Under the pieces are notes generated by a model. The model saw nothing but the letters and a program-made list of their open reading frames with translations, did not search any database and was not told the DNA's origin. The position numbers and the translations under genes are program-made. A stretch of DNA of 64,000 bases from Symbiodinium natans. Its lineage: Eukaryota; Sar; Dinophyceae; Suessiales; Symbiodiniaceae. The stretch lies in contig CAJNDS010002552.1 of NCBI GenBank assembly GCA_905221605.1, forward strand, positions 1 through 64,000, given 5' to 3'. Shown here piece by piece: positions 32,701 to 45,709 of the stretch; position 1 is the stretch's first letter, and each line of letters opens with the position of its first letter.

Positions 32701-33880
32701 CCAAAAAAGGTCAGGACCTTCAGGTACTCAGAGTAAGCTTGCATCTTAAGAAAAGCGGTAGATTTCCAAGACAGACAGCCAGCTTCCGACAATAGGACCC
32801 CAACGTAGAGAACTCACCATAGGGGGGGTGGTGAAGCTTCCCCCCGATGAGATCATGACCCACGAATGAATGACCACAAAAGCATAGCAACTATTCCATT
32901 AGGGCCCTATTCTTCTCGCATGTTGGAGGCTGAGGCACTACCCAAGACCCTCGAAGCCTACACCCCCAAAAGCACAAACTCCACACCCATAACCTTATAA
33001 CCCTATAACCCTAAAGACCCGAAACTTCTCGGGCCTCAGAAAAGTTGAGGTCACCTGGAAGCTTCATCAGGCGCAGCTGGCGATTCGGGGTTTAGGGTTT
33101 GGGGTTTCGGAAGGGTTTAGGCTTTAGGGTTTATTGTTTTGGGTTTAGGGTTTAGGATTTCGGGTTTTGGGTTTTGGGTGCCGTTTCGGAAAAGACGCTT
33201 TGAAGATCTTGAGGAACCAGCATAATTGGGTTTTGCCCTTGAGGTCAGATATCCCCATGAAGATGCCGTATTGCGCAGGAAATATTGCAGATTGTAAAAT
33301 CCCCCGAAAATGACAAGGTGAACGGAATGAACATGTGCTCTTAATATCGGGGCTCGGGGACATCATCAGCAAGTTCCTGACCTTCGTTCGGTCGCTAATT
33401 CACGGTGTGTTTATGGCGCTGGAACCTCACTCATAATCTCCAAGTCCTCGAACTTTTGACCCTAAACCCTAAACCCTAAACCCTAAGCCCTAAGCCCTAA
33501 GCCCTAAACGCTCCTACCTCCCGGCTCGCCAGAAATTCTGCCAACAACTTCGGCTCCAGCCCACACCGGAAGGCAGCTCGGAGGGAGAACTTCCTAAGCC
33601 CTGAACCCCTAACCCCTAAACCCCTAAACCCTGAACCCCTAACCCTAAACCCTAAACCCTGAACCAATAATCCCTAAACCCTAAACCCTAAACCCGACGA
33701 AGCCCCCTATGGAACTCTGAAGCCCGCAAAGCACCCAGGACAGAGGCCCAGACTCCCAAAGTATTGACGCCACAGCGGCTCTTTGGGAATTTGGAACAGT
33801 AGGGTTTAGGGTTTAGGGTTTAGGGTTTAGGGTTTAGGGTTTAGGGCCTGGGGTTTGAACCTTGAATCCTCGGGGAGATG

Positions 33881-33913
<33 letters not shown>

Positions 33914-36900
33914 GGGGGGGGGAGGGGGGGGGGAGGGGGGGGGAGGGGGGGGGAGGGGGGGGGGAGGGTTTCGCTGTATTGAGCCTAAGACAGGAGCCTA
34001 GACAATTGCCCACATTGTCTGCTTTGTCATAGTTTGGTAACATTTTGCATTTGCAAGGGTACTTAAACCCAATAATGAATAAACAATATATTTTAATATT
34101 ATCCCAACAATGAACTTGATGAACAGAGAGCAACTCCCCAGCGTGCAGGAGCCTAAATAGATACCAATGCTCTCTAAGCATGAGGAGCTCCTCATGTAAC
34201 TTTATGTTGACTATCCAAAATTCCCATTCTTATGAAATAGGCCCCTAATCCCTCCCAAACCATGAAACCCCTGTCCTTTTACAGCGTTTGGGTGTTCCAG
34301 CGCAGGCACCACGCTCCTCGACTTCTACGAGAAGCTTTGCTGCAATTGTTCGGGTCCCTGATTGGCTTGTTCTCCGAATCCTCACCCTAAGCCTTAAGCG
34401 ATCAGGCGTAGGGGCGGCGCGGCAAGCGTGAGGAGGTTGCAAGGAGGCAAATGCTGGGCCCTTCGGGAGATTTCTATGATGCTAAACCAAAAATATTTCT
34501 TGGAATTAGTGTATGGGCAGCCATCAAAGGGGCCATTGGTTCAACCACACATGTTACACATGTCAGAAGACCCCCAAACCCTGAACCTGTTGTTCTGCAC
34601 CAAGGGGACCCCCTATCCTTGGCACACATCAAACATGGGTTATTTCCCAAGATATTTAGCTGTTGTGCGTTCGGGTTTGAGCAGCGGAAACTATGCATGC
34701 GAAGGTGATGGGCGCCGACGAGAGCGTTTGGGAGCGGGCCGCACACGGAGGGTCCCACCCCCCCCCACCCCCCCCACCCCCCCCAAAAAAAAAAACCCTA
34801 ACTAAAACTGACCCAGTACACACCGGAACCCGGGGAGCCCCAAAGATGCTCCCCAGACCTTTCTCCATCGGAGAACGCCGGCCCTTGTCAGCCCTGAGCC
34901 TTTCTCAGCCCCATGCAAGCCCCACAAGTCCTCTGCACCAGCCGTCCTTGAACTCCTCTAAGCCTACGTGCATCTAACACGCCGTACAATAGCAGCCTCT
35001 GAACTACTAGTTGCTTAAGAACCCCAAACGAAAAATCAAAAGCAATCCCTAAAATACCCTTAATACGGAATGTTCTTATTTGTCGGGGTTCTGAAGCAAT
35101 TAGCAGTGAAAGCAGCGAGCGTGGCCTCTCAGGAAGTTCTGGCGCCCCTACGCAGAGGTGATCGTGGACATCGAGGACTCTGCGCCTGGTGTGGGTGGTG
35201 GTCGCCTTAAAACCCCCCCCAAGGTTTGGGGTTTAGGGTTGCTCGTGGTCTGATGTCTCAAGCCAAAGACCGTGTGCTTGTCGACGGCTAAACCCTAAAC
35301 CGTAAACCCTAAACTCTAAACCTTTAAACCCTAAACTCCACACCTTGCTCAGGGCTTCAGCCTGTTCCTTCCTGCAGGTGTTGTGGGGGCACTATGTCGT
35401 GAGCACCTGTGTGAAAGGAACGCCCCCTAAATCCTCAAAGCCCTCGACCCTAAATCCTGACCAGTCTAAAAAACCCAAAAAAATCACTTAACACTTTAAA
35501 ACCCTTAACACCTTCAAAACCCTCAACACCCTGAACACCCTCAACACCCCAAAAAACCAGCCCTGGCAAAGCTCCCGCCCTTGCAGGAGATCCACTGCAG
35601 ACCCTTAACACCCTTAAAACCCTTGAAGCCCCAAAAACCCTCAAAACCCTCAACAACCCTCAACAACCCTCAACAACCCTTAAACCCCTCAAAACCCTTG
35701 GAGAGCCTTGACAGCCCTTAACGACCCTCAAAAACACCCCCAAAAAACCCGCCCCTTGCTCCTTGCATTGCAGGAGAGGGGCATCCACTTGGACCAGGAG
35801 TTCCTGAGGCAGCAGATCCAGGCACCCCCTCAGAGGGCTCTCAGGAGTTTATGGGACATCCCACCCCCTCAACAAACATGACCCCCCCCTAAACCCAAAA
35901 ATAATAAAACAAAAATAATAGTAATAATCATATTAATAAAACAGCACTCAACCCCTGCCCCCCTAAATCCTTGCGGTTGAGGGTTTAGGGTTTGGGTGCT
36001 CCTAGTTGAGATGTCGCGCCTGCGCCTTTGCGTGCACAAGCCCCCCCCGGTCAACTTCTTGTTCGATGACTTTTCTTCGGGTCAGCTCCTGTGACCCAAG
36101 TTGGGCGGGTTTCCGAGCATAGGGGGTGGCTCCTATAGACAGATTATACTGCATTGGGGGTATATTGGGGGGGGCTCGTTTTTGGGAAATGCCCATATGG
36201 GTGATATTCTCCAGACTTATGTATACGCCAAATGGAGGCTGCATCCTTTTGACGAAATACGTACCCTAAGAACCTCCCTGCCCAACGTTGCGGATGCGGG
36301 AGTCGATGCTTTTCAGTGACATCTGGAAGATTCTAAGTTTTATCCCTGTTGCATGCTTCGGGAGCCAACATCAGAGGGTTTCGGGGTTTAGGGGGATGTA
36401 TGGTTGATAGGCCAAACAAGTTGATTTGCGCTGCCTCAATCAGAGTGTCGGTTGCTCTCACGGCTCATTTCAATGTCGATGCCGGGGGTGGGAGGTAGTT
36501 CGTTGCGGCTCGGTTTCCGATGCGATCCCTGATAAACTCTCCCATCCCGGAGCCAGCCCCTGAACTCCCAGCTCCGAATAGAACCCTACTTGGAGGTTCA
36601 TCTTATTAACCAACTGTACTTAGAACCCACTTAAAGCCCTAACATGGTTTGTTTCTTGGGTGAATAAGTACCCTGAACCTCCACGTAACCCCTAGGTTGG
36701 GAAAACCCCTCGAAGCCCCCAAAGAAGCTCTTCACGCCCGAAGACCGAACTCGAAGCCTCAAACCCTCAAGACCTTAGCTAAGCCCCCTTGTTTTACCGC
36801 CCTCAGAACCTGAGGCGCAGAATCCTGAAACCCTAAGCCCTGAACCCGAAGTTTAGGGTTTAGGGTTTAGGGTTTAGGGTTTAGGGTTTAGGGTTTAGGG

Positions 36901-39900
36901 TTTAGGGTTTAGGGTTTAGGGTTTAGGGTTTAGGGTTTAGGGTTAGGGTTTAGGGTTTAGGGTTTAGAGTTTAGGGTACCCTGAACCTAAGCAATGAAAT
37001 CCTAAACTTAAGCTGTGGGCTTTTCCCTCGCGCCAGCGCCCGGAGGTCGCAAAGCAAGACCTGGCTAAGGCACAGGGGGCTTCTTTACCTAAACCCTGAA
37101 CCCTGAACCCTAAACCCTAAACCCTAAACCCTGAACCCATGGGTTTTGTAGGGCATCAGTGGATCAGAGAAAACCTAACGTGGGTTTACTTTGGGGGGAA
37201 AGAGTCCTCAGTTAGCTTAGCTTTAAGCTTTTGCTGGTTGCTCCTGAGTTTCTGATAGTACCCCGTACGTGAGAGAATTGGTGTGTGATGAGAGCTGCAC
37301 CCGGCCTTCAAAGAAACACGTCGTATTTCTTTCCGTACGAAGACTTTGCTCATGAAATGGGGTATTGTGCGTTGATGTCTTCCGCTGTGTCTTTTGGAAA
37401 GCCCTCTGCTTGTTGTAATGCTGGACACATACGTACTCGCCGGTTTTGCTTCTCAACGCGCTTTCGAGACACCCGCCGTCTAGTTCTTATATAGTTGAGA
37501 TCGACATGCCTCAGCAATCTCAGATTCGTTTTGCCAATATCATCACCTTCCTTGAGTTGTAGGGATGTCTAATGTCTACACGAATTGATGCATGGTGCGT
37601 CTGACTGAACCTCGGATGTGCTTGCAGCCGCCGTCCTCTAGAAACTCCCTGAACTGTCTGCATCCTAAGCCCTAAGCCCTAAGCCCTGAACCCTTTAGTC
37701 CACGGGCCCCAAGGGACACGGTTTTCCCCCTCAACAGCTTTGTCGTACAGAGATCAGTCGTTCCAATCTTTTTTGTTCCATGATCGTGCTTCTGGTGGCG
37801 GCTCCTGGGTCGCCCTAAGTGGGCCAGTGGGCCTGAGGACCTTAGCAACCCTAAAGCCTAAACCCCGCAGACCTTTGCTTGCAAAGTCTCAGCAGCTTGC
37901 TTCCAGGAAGCCCCCTTAGCGTGTCCTCTGCCCTTCGCTCGGTACGCAGAGGCGACCGTGGCGTTCAAGGATTTCTTGCGGGACCAGTGGACGAGGCCAG
38001 GGTTACGATCGGCTCAGGGTTTTGCGGGCTTGGGGTTTAGAGTTTAGGGTTTAGAGCTCGGGGAGGCTCATGATGAACACCCCCCCTTGTCATACTCTGG
38101 GCACACAAGGGTCGGGCACGTAGGCATCTTACGAGGGCCCAGACTTCAGAAGTTCCCCCCAAACCCCAAACCCTAAACCCGAAACCCCAAACCCCAAACC
38201 CCAAACCCTAAAACCCTAAAACCCTAAAACCCTAAATTCCCCCCTTGGCCATCGCGCCGTGTCGCAGGCTCTTTCCGGAGTACCCCGAGCTGGTGGCGAG
38301 CGTGGAGTGCCAACCCCCAGCTCTGTGCAGTTCTTCAGCACTCAAGGGCTTCTCTTACTGTTGGTGTTTAGGGTTTCGGGTTTAGGGTTTAGGGTTTAGC
38401 GTTTAGGGTTTAGGGTTTCGGGTTTATAGGGTTTATAGGGTTTAGGGTTTTAAGGGATTATAGTGTATGAAAAAAAGGGGCCCCTCATTCCCTCATTCCC
38501 TGCTAAAGCAACAGGAAGACAAGGGGCTTCTTGCAGCTTCGTGGGGTTTGGTTGAGGGTCATGATGGCAAATTACAGGGCACCGGTGCCTGCCCCGAGGA
38601 GATACACTCTTTGTGAGGCAGAACCGGCTCTGTTCCACGATGCGGGTTAGGGTTTGTTTTGTTTTGCGTTCCGATCTCTAAAGGCATCTCGCCTCTTCTG
38701 GCGCGGCACCGTGCAGGCAACAAACAGCCTGCAAGAAGTATCCAAAGTTAACGGACAAATCTCTTAATTGCTTTATCTTTGTACCTTTGAAACCTCATGA
38801 GGCCATGCACGAGCTTCCCTGAAAGAATTCTTCAGATTGCCGAGACACATTTTTCAGCAGACCCGCGGCATGTGAATAGAGCCTCCTCCCAACCTTAAAA
38901 TCTTCAGCCGAAATCCCTCAAACCCCTAAACCCTAAACCCCCCAAACCCTAAACCCTAAACCCTAAACCCTAAACCCCCCTAAGCCCTAAAGCGCAAGAC
39001 AAACCGGGCCGATGCCCTCGGAGCCCAAGAATCCCTTGTAGCCCTAAAGCGCCCCTAAAGCACCAGACAAGCCTGGGGTCGAACTCAGGAGGTTCAACAT
39101 CAACAGCTCGAAGCAGATGAAGCCACTCGACCTCTGGGGGGTTTTCGAAACTCAGGGACCCCGAATACAGGTCCCAAAAGTTTGGATTCGCTTAGAGAAC
39201 AAGGACCCCAAGGTATGGAGGTTTCCGAGACTGGGGGTACCCCTTTGGGGGTTCCCATAGAAAGGGTTAGACTATAGGATTAGACTATTTTGGGGGTAGG
39301 TTCAGGGCACCCCCTTTTTTTGGAGATGCCCATGTTATGGTACCCGAATTCGGTCCCTGGCACGCCGAGTCACGCTCCCCCTGTTGGCTTAGGTGACCTT
39401 TTTTAATATATGCGATATTATGTATTGTATGTTAGCGATAGTAGACATTGCGATTGGCAAATACAACTGGCCTCCAAGTATGTTAACCGACATTCGTGTT
39501 ACGTTACTTGCCGGTTTACATTCGCAGGAAACGAACATGATCAAGAGCGCTTTTCTGAAAACTATTGAAATGGTGTTCGAGGCCTTTTGTGATTCGCAAC
39601 AACTACTGAGAATGAACACTAAAATGTTGCGTGTGCCACGCATGTGACCTGTTTGACAGACGCTTAGAGGCCCGCGTATTCCCGAAAGCTTCCATCAAGG
39701 GACGACATATAAGGGACCTTTGGGGTTATTTAGGGGCTACTTAGGTATGTAGGGACTCTATAGTGTGTATACAAGGGGTAACTCCGAAGCCCCAAACCCC
39801 TTATTTCAAAGCCCTAAAAATCCTTAAGCCCTAAACCCTAAACCCCTGAAGATCCCTAATTTCAAAGCCCTAAAACCCCTGAAGCCTCAACTCTACAGAA

Positions 39901-42900
39901 CGCTGAGCCCCGTAGCCCTTTGGGCAGCAGAACTCTGAGGCAGCTGCTCTACGGTGTTGGGGTGCAGGCCGGGGGTGCTTGGGTCATAAACCCGAAACCC
40001 TGAAGCCTGAGCCCTGAGCCCTGAGCCCTGAACCCGAGCACTTAGGGGGCCCAAGGGAGCTTAGGGCTCTTGGCCCTACCCTAAGCCCTAAACCCTAAAT
40101 CCTAAACCCTAAATCCTAAACCCTAAACCCCATGAATTCCCGAGCTCTTCTCATGAAAGGAGGTGGCCAGCGTGTTGGTCGGTGGCTTGGGCCTCCCGCC
40201 AGTCAAGGCGATCGGCAGGGCTTAGGGCTTAGGGAAAGCATAGGGTTCAGGGTTTTGGGTGTAGGGTTTAGGGTGTAGGGTTGAGGGTTCAGGGTTTAGG
40301 GTTTATGGTGTAGGGTTCAGGGTTCAGGGTTTCGGGTGTAGGGTTCAGGGTTTAGGGTTCAGGGTTTAGGGTTCAGGGTTTAGGGTTTTGGGTTTAGCCC
40401 AGATAAACCTCAAGACCAAGGTGAGTGAGGGTGTTGGTTTGTCGGCTCTTAGGGCACGGAGACACCCAAAACATATGCGTGGTTGTCAAATTATGATTCC
40501 TTTTGGGGTACCCTAAATATTAGGTGCCGTATGGTAAAAAGGGACCATCAATTTGCCACCCATATATCAATCCCGAGGCCGGCGCTGTTAGATTGGAGGG
40601 CAGGGGGCTTTGGGGCTCGAGGGTGTTCAAAGATGAGGGTTTGGGGTTAGTTTTGGGGACCCCTTAACATACCTTACGTTGGACTTTTGGGGAGGGTACC
40701 TACGTACCCCAAGCCCAAGAAACCCGACCCTCAGCCCCCCCACAGCCCGAAACCTCAAACACGAAACCCCCTAAACCCTAAACCCTACAACCCGAAACCT
40801 TGAGCCTGCACAAGAAAAACACAAGCAGCCAGGTCGGCAAGCAGCAGGACCGGAGGGAGACAGCGAGGGGTTTAGGGTTTAGGGTTTAGGGCTTAGGGCT
40901 GAGGGTTTAGGGTTTAGGGTATCTAGGCAAGGTCCCTGCGCTCTCGGTTGAGCTCCCGGCTTCCTGCGCAACGTACCGCGCGGAATGAGAGGGGTTGCCC
41001 CGGCAATTTGCAAGGGGTCCGGAGGTGAAGCAGTTCATTAACCATGGTGGCCTGGGATGTTCCCCCTTATGCTAGCAGTCCTTAAGGGGGTACTACAGTC
41101 CTTAAGGGGGTACTTTAATGCCTATTAAGGACTGTTAGCTTCAGGGAGAACATCCCAAATCATGGCAGCCAGCTGCGATGATTCCTGGCCTGAACAGCTT
41201 CCTTCTAGCCAACGCGGGCAGATGAATCCAAAGAAGAAGCCGAGGTCTTCATTTTGTGTGCAGCAGCTCTTTCTCTATAGCCCCCTTAGGAATCACTATT
41301 GTTTGTTTCTATTTTTATAGGGAATCAAAATAGCATTTTTCTATAATCAGGTTCTAGGGGGGAGTTCTGCAACCCCCAAGGGGTTAAGAGACTGTGTTCT
41401 GGAGGCGAACAAACCATCATGGAGTTTATGAGCTTTTGAACCCCAACCATATACCCCCCCCCCCAAAAAAAAAAAAAAAAAAAAAAAACCTAGTCTTGGG
41501 ATGTTCCCCCTTATACTAGCAGTCCTTGATAGGGATTTTAGTACCCCCTATGATAATCCCAATTAAGGACTGTTACTAGAAGGAAAATCCCAATTCAAAG
41601 TCCCCAAACCGCAAAGCCCCGCAAGGTCCCTGAGACCCCTCAAGCCCAAGCCAATCCCATTACACCCCCGCAACCTTTGTAGCGGAAACTCAGGGGTTCG
41701 GCCCTTGGTGGCCCCGTTTCCAACACTCCGGTTTAAGGTTGAGGGTTGAGGGTTTAGCGTGCTCCCACGCAGGAGAGCACTGGCCAGGAGGCGAGCAAGT
41801 TTCTCTTGCCTGCAGGGTTTAGGGTTGAGGGTGTAAGGAGCGCTCCACTGAAGGGCTGCTGGGGTTTGGTGTCGTGCTCATGGTCTTAAGCGAAAGACGT
41901 AAGGTGTAAGGGCTTGAGGGATCAGAAAACCCGAAGCCCTCACCCCCCCCCCCCCCCCCCAACGCCTAAACAGCAAAAGTATACTACTGCCTAAACCCTT
42001 GAGCCCTAAATTGGGGGTTTCTGGTCCCCAGTATACGGGGATCCTAAACTATTTGGGTTTCCATATTGGGGGGTCCCCTCTTTTCGCAAACCCCCAAACC
42101 CCAACCCTGGGCCAGGCGATGAAGGTTCTGGCAGGACCAGATCCCAAGGCGCGGAGTAGGGCATCCCGCCCACAAAGTTCAGGGCTCCTGCGGTGAGAGC
42201 GGGGGCACATGCAAACTGCCTCTGAGTATTCATACAGGTCGGAGTTGCTCTAAACATTTAAAACAGAAAAGGGTGGTTGATCAAAGCACCTCATCCCAAA
42301 GTGACCGTTGAATATGCACCCCGAACTCCAATCATGCCGGTGTAGAGGTGCGCCCCTTGTCCTCGGCCTCAAGCCAAAGGGCCTCAATTTAGATTTGCTT
42401 TAGCAAGGGTCGACATGTGGGAGGGAGTTTAGCGGGGAGTTTTCGGGTTGGGGCCTAAGGTGGCCCCAGGAGATCCGGGGGTGCTTTTTTAGAGGGATCA
42501 TTGGGGCTCCGCTTACGAAAGCACCGCAAACAGCGCCTTACACCCCCAGCCCCAGCCACTACAAGCCCCAAGCCTGAACCCTCCATGACATGTGAGCTCC
42601 GCTTTGTTCGATGCTGTACGCACTACAGTACTCGGCGGCCTTTCATCGTTAAGCTGTTGCGGGGGCCCTTTATCGTTAAACTGCTGCAGGAAGTGTTGTT
42701 AGTGCAGTTGCAGACTAATTTGCTTTCTGTCCACCAAAACTCGGGGCTCGGCCCAAAGCCCAAACCCAAAACCAACGACCCCTGAAACCCTGAACGCTAA
42801 GCCCTAAACCCTAAAGACCTATTTGGACCAGGCCGGAAGGTCGGCGGCTCACCTGAGGGCAGGAGGGTTTCAGAGAAGGTGAGCAAAAGTCCCAGGGTTC

Positions 42901-45666
42901 TGAGTCGCTCCTCTTGCTTCAGTGCTTGGGGCTTGGGGAATTCTCAACTCGGTTCAGTTCTTTTGCCCTCCCCGGAATTCAAAAGCGTGTTCCCGGCCCT
43001 AAAGCTCACAAAAAGCCCAAACCTTGAACCCCTGAGCCTTCGGCCCTTCTCACAAGCCAAGCGGTTCAGGGTTTCGGGTTCGACTGCCGCGGCCTTTTGG
43101 GGCTGTAGGGTTTTGGATTTAGGTTCCACCTTCCTGTGTGCCGATAATTTTTATATAGGGGCTTATGAGCCCTATAAATGTGTACGATGTACTGTACAGT
43201 GTGAGAAAACGGATAATGAACACTTGTGTTTTTTGACATCGTATCAATGTTTCTTTTGCTCCACTCTGTCTCTATATTGAGATCGCGCTCAATATCTGCA
43301 AATTTCTACAAGAGGCGCCATGAAAAAAGCTGCCAAGAAAACAGCCGCGCTTCCCAGCGAGTTCCCCGTGCCAGCACTAGGCCCTAGGTGGGCTTTGCGC
43401 CCTTCCTCGCTTCGAGGTTCGGCCTGGCTGAGCCTTACCTCGGCCAAGAAGGCGCTCTCGAAGAGGGGGTGGGGGGGGGCCCTCTTCCGTGCTTCCTGGA
43501 GAGGGCGGATTTGGAAGGGCTCATGGAGCCCTAAACTCGAAACCCAAAACCCTGCATGATAACCATGGTTTTTCGGGTAGCATGAAATGGCTCAGACGAA
43601 GAGAAACGAACGTTCTTGACATCACGAGCGAGAGGATGGCAAGATGGAAGCAATCTTCAGAGCAAAGTACTCTTTACAGGGTTCTTCAGGGAGGGGAGTT
43701 CATGGGCGTGGGGAGGGGGGGGGTTTAGGTACCTAGGGAAATGTAGGGAAGCTTAGGGAGCCTTAGGGAAGTGATGAGGGTACAGCTGTGAATGCCTCAG
43801 CCATCTAGCAGCATGAGCCAGCGACCCTGAACCCTAAGCCCTAAACCCTAAACCCTAAACACCCTCAAGCTTGGGAGGTTGCAGTGGCCTCAACCATCGT
43901 GTGGAGGTGTCCTTCGTCACGAAGGCGGCGGGGGGGGGAAGGGGCGCTGTTAAAGAGCTGTTAAGGGCCCAACGCCAACGTGGATTTTGAGGGACAACCT
44001 CGCAAGAGCGGCTCAGCGGCTCTCATGAGAGCATGCCAGTCGCTGAGATCGTGAAATCGTGCAGATGCAGTTCGCCGAACGTGCCCCGATTTGAGACACA
44101 TTTCGAGGGTGAGAGTTTGCTCTCATGTCAGCAGCCAACGAGTGCCAGGGGTTTAGGGTTTAGGGTTTAGGTTTAGGGTTTAGGGTTTAGGGTTTAGGGT
44201 TTAGGGTTTAGGGTTTAGGGTTTAGGGTTTAGGGTTTAGGGTTTAGGGTTTAGGGTTTAGGGCATTCTCCGCTGTCGACCACGCACATCGGATAAAAATC
44301 ATAGAGTCTCCCCGACGGACAAAAAAACAACGGACAGATGCTCTTAAAAAGCCGCGCCCTTGACTCGAGGGACTCGGAGAGGACTCGTACTCGGAGAGCC
44401 CGAGTGCTTTCGGCGGGCTGCGTTGATTCACCTCGTAAGCAGGAGTAGGTTGTTTCAGGCTGATGCTGGGGTGCTTTCGTCCCTTTTTCAGAACTTCTGT
44501 GCGTCGTTGCTGGCTCTGAAGACAAAAGGGGCCCCTCTGGAATCTTTGAAATCTGTTCCCCGTAGAGCCCTCGTAGAGCCTGCAGCTTCGGGTGGTTCAG
44601 GGTTGTAGAGAGGATATAAAGATCTCTATGCACGACATCGGCACATGAACGTGCATCTACTTCATGGCGAGTTCCGCCTGCTAGGCTGTTGATGGTCGGG
44701 TCGGCTTGGGCCTGTGAAGTGTGCCAGCTTGGCGGGTAGAGCTGAATCCGCGCAAGAAGTGTTTCCGTTCAACCCAGATGTCTACGTTGTCCACCATGGC
44801 CATTGTCAGCACATCCCCAAAACCCAAATGCGCTGGCTCTTACATGGGCGAAGGCGCTCTCCTCATTTCTGGAGAAGCTCAGCAACGCGAAGCTGGCTGA
44901 GTTGTCATGGGCACTGTTGCGGAAACTTTGGTTCGTACGCGGGGTAGTGTAGATCTCCTTCGTCGCATCTCCCGACAGAAGGGGGTACTCTATCATCAGG
45001 CCCCGTATACATGCTTGTGGTTCTAGGAGTCCTTTTTCAAAGATGGCCAAGCAGGACCTGGATTTCGAACACCACCCCAACAACCGCAGCGGGATGCCAT
45101 GCCATTCCCCTGGGCTTTCAGGAGCGCCTCAAGAGCCCTTGAAAACCCAAAAACCCCAAGCCCCCCCGCAACGCTAAACCCTGAAACCCGAAATAACACC
45201 GGCTTCTTAAGTGCAAGAGAGGGTGAGAGGGTGGGGGGTTGTTTACGGACTTCGACGTCTGTCCCTTTGCGATTCGTGCAGGGACAAGCAACCCTTTTTG
45301 GGCAAAGTTTGCGCGAGGTTTGACTGTGTAGTTCTCAGGGCCCTCTCCTTTCGTTTACGATTTCAGGCTTCCGGGGTGCCCACCCCCCCCCCCACCCTAA
45401 CCCTAAACGCTAAACCCTAAACCCCCTTTTTCTTGGGATTCTTAGGCTTCTTAAGTCTTAGGGTTACCCTAAACCCTAAACACCAAACCCTAAACCCCCC
45501 CCTTTTTTCTTGGGATTCTTAGGTTTCTTCAGGGTCACAGAGACGTGCTCGCAACAGCCCGACATCGTCGACGGCCGTAGCCGGCTGCACACCAACCTGC
45601 GCCGGGCCCAGCAGAGCAGTTCAGTGGAGCTGTGTTTAGGGTTTAGGGTTTGTTTTTATTATTTTT

Positions 45667-45709
<43 letters not shown>

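Noticed and set aside
35385-35425. GCAG|GTGTTGTGGGGGCACTATG as an extra exon (VLWGHYVVSTC)
   Set aside because: Neighbouring exons 35134-35175 and 35774-35821 already join with family spacing, leaving no room.
42116-42175. AMKVLAGPDPKARS stretch resembling a polymerase linker
   Set aside because: It would be out of order relative to the exon at 41773; no conserved motif.
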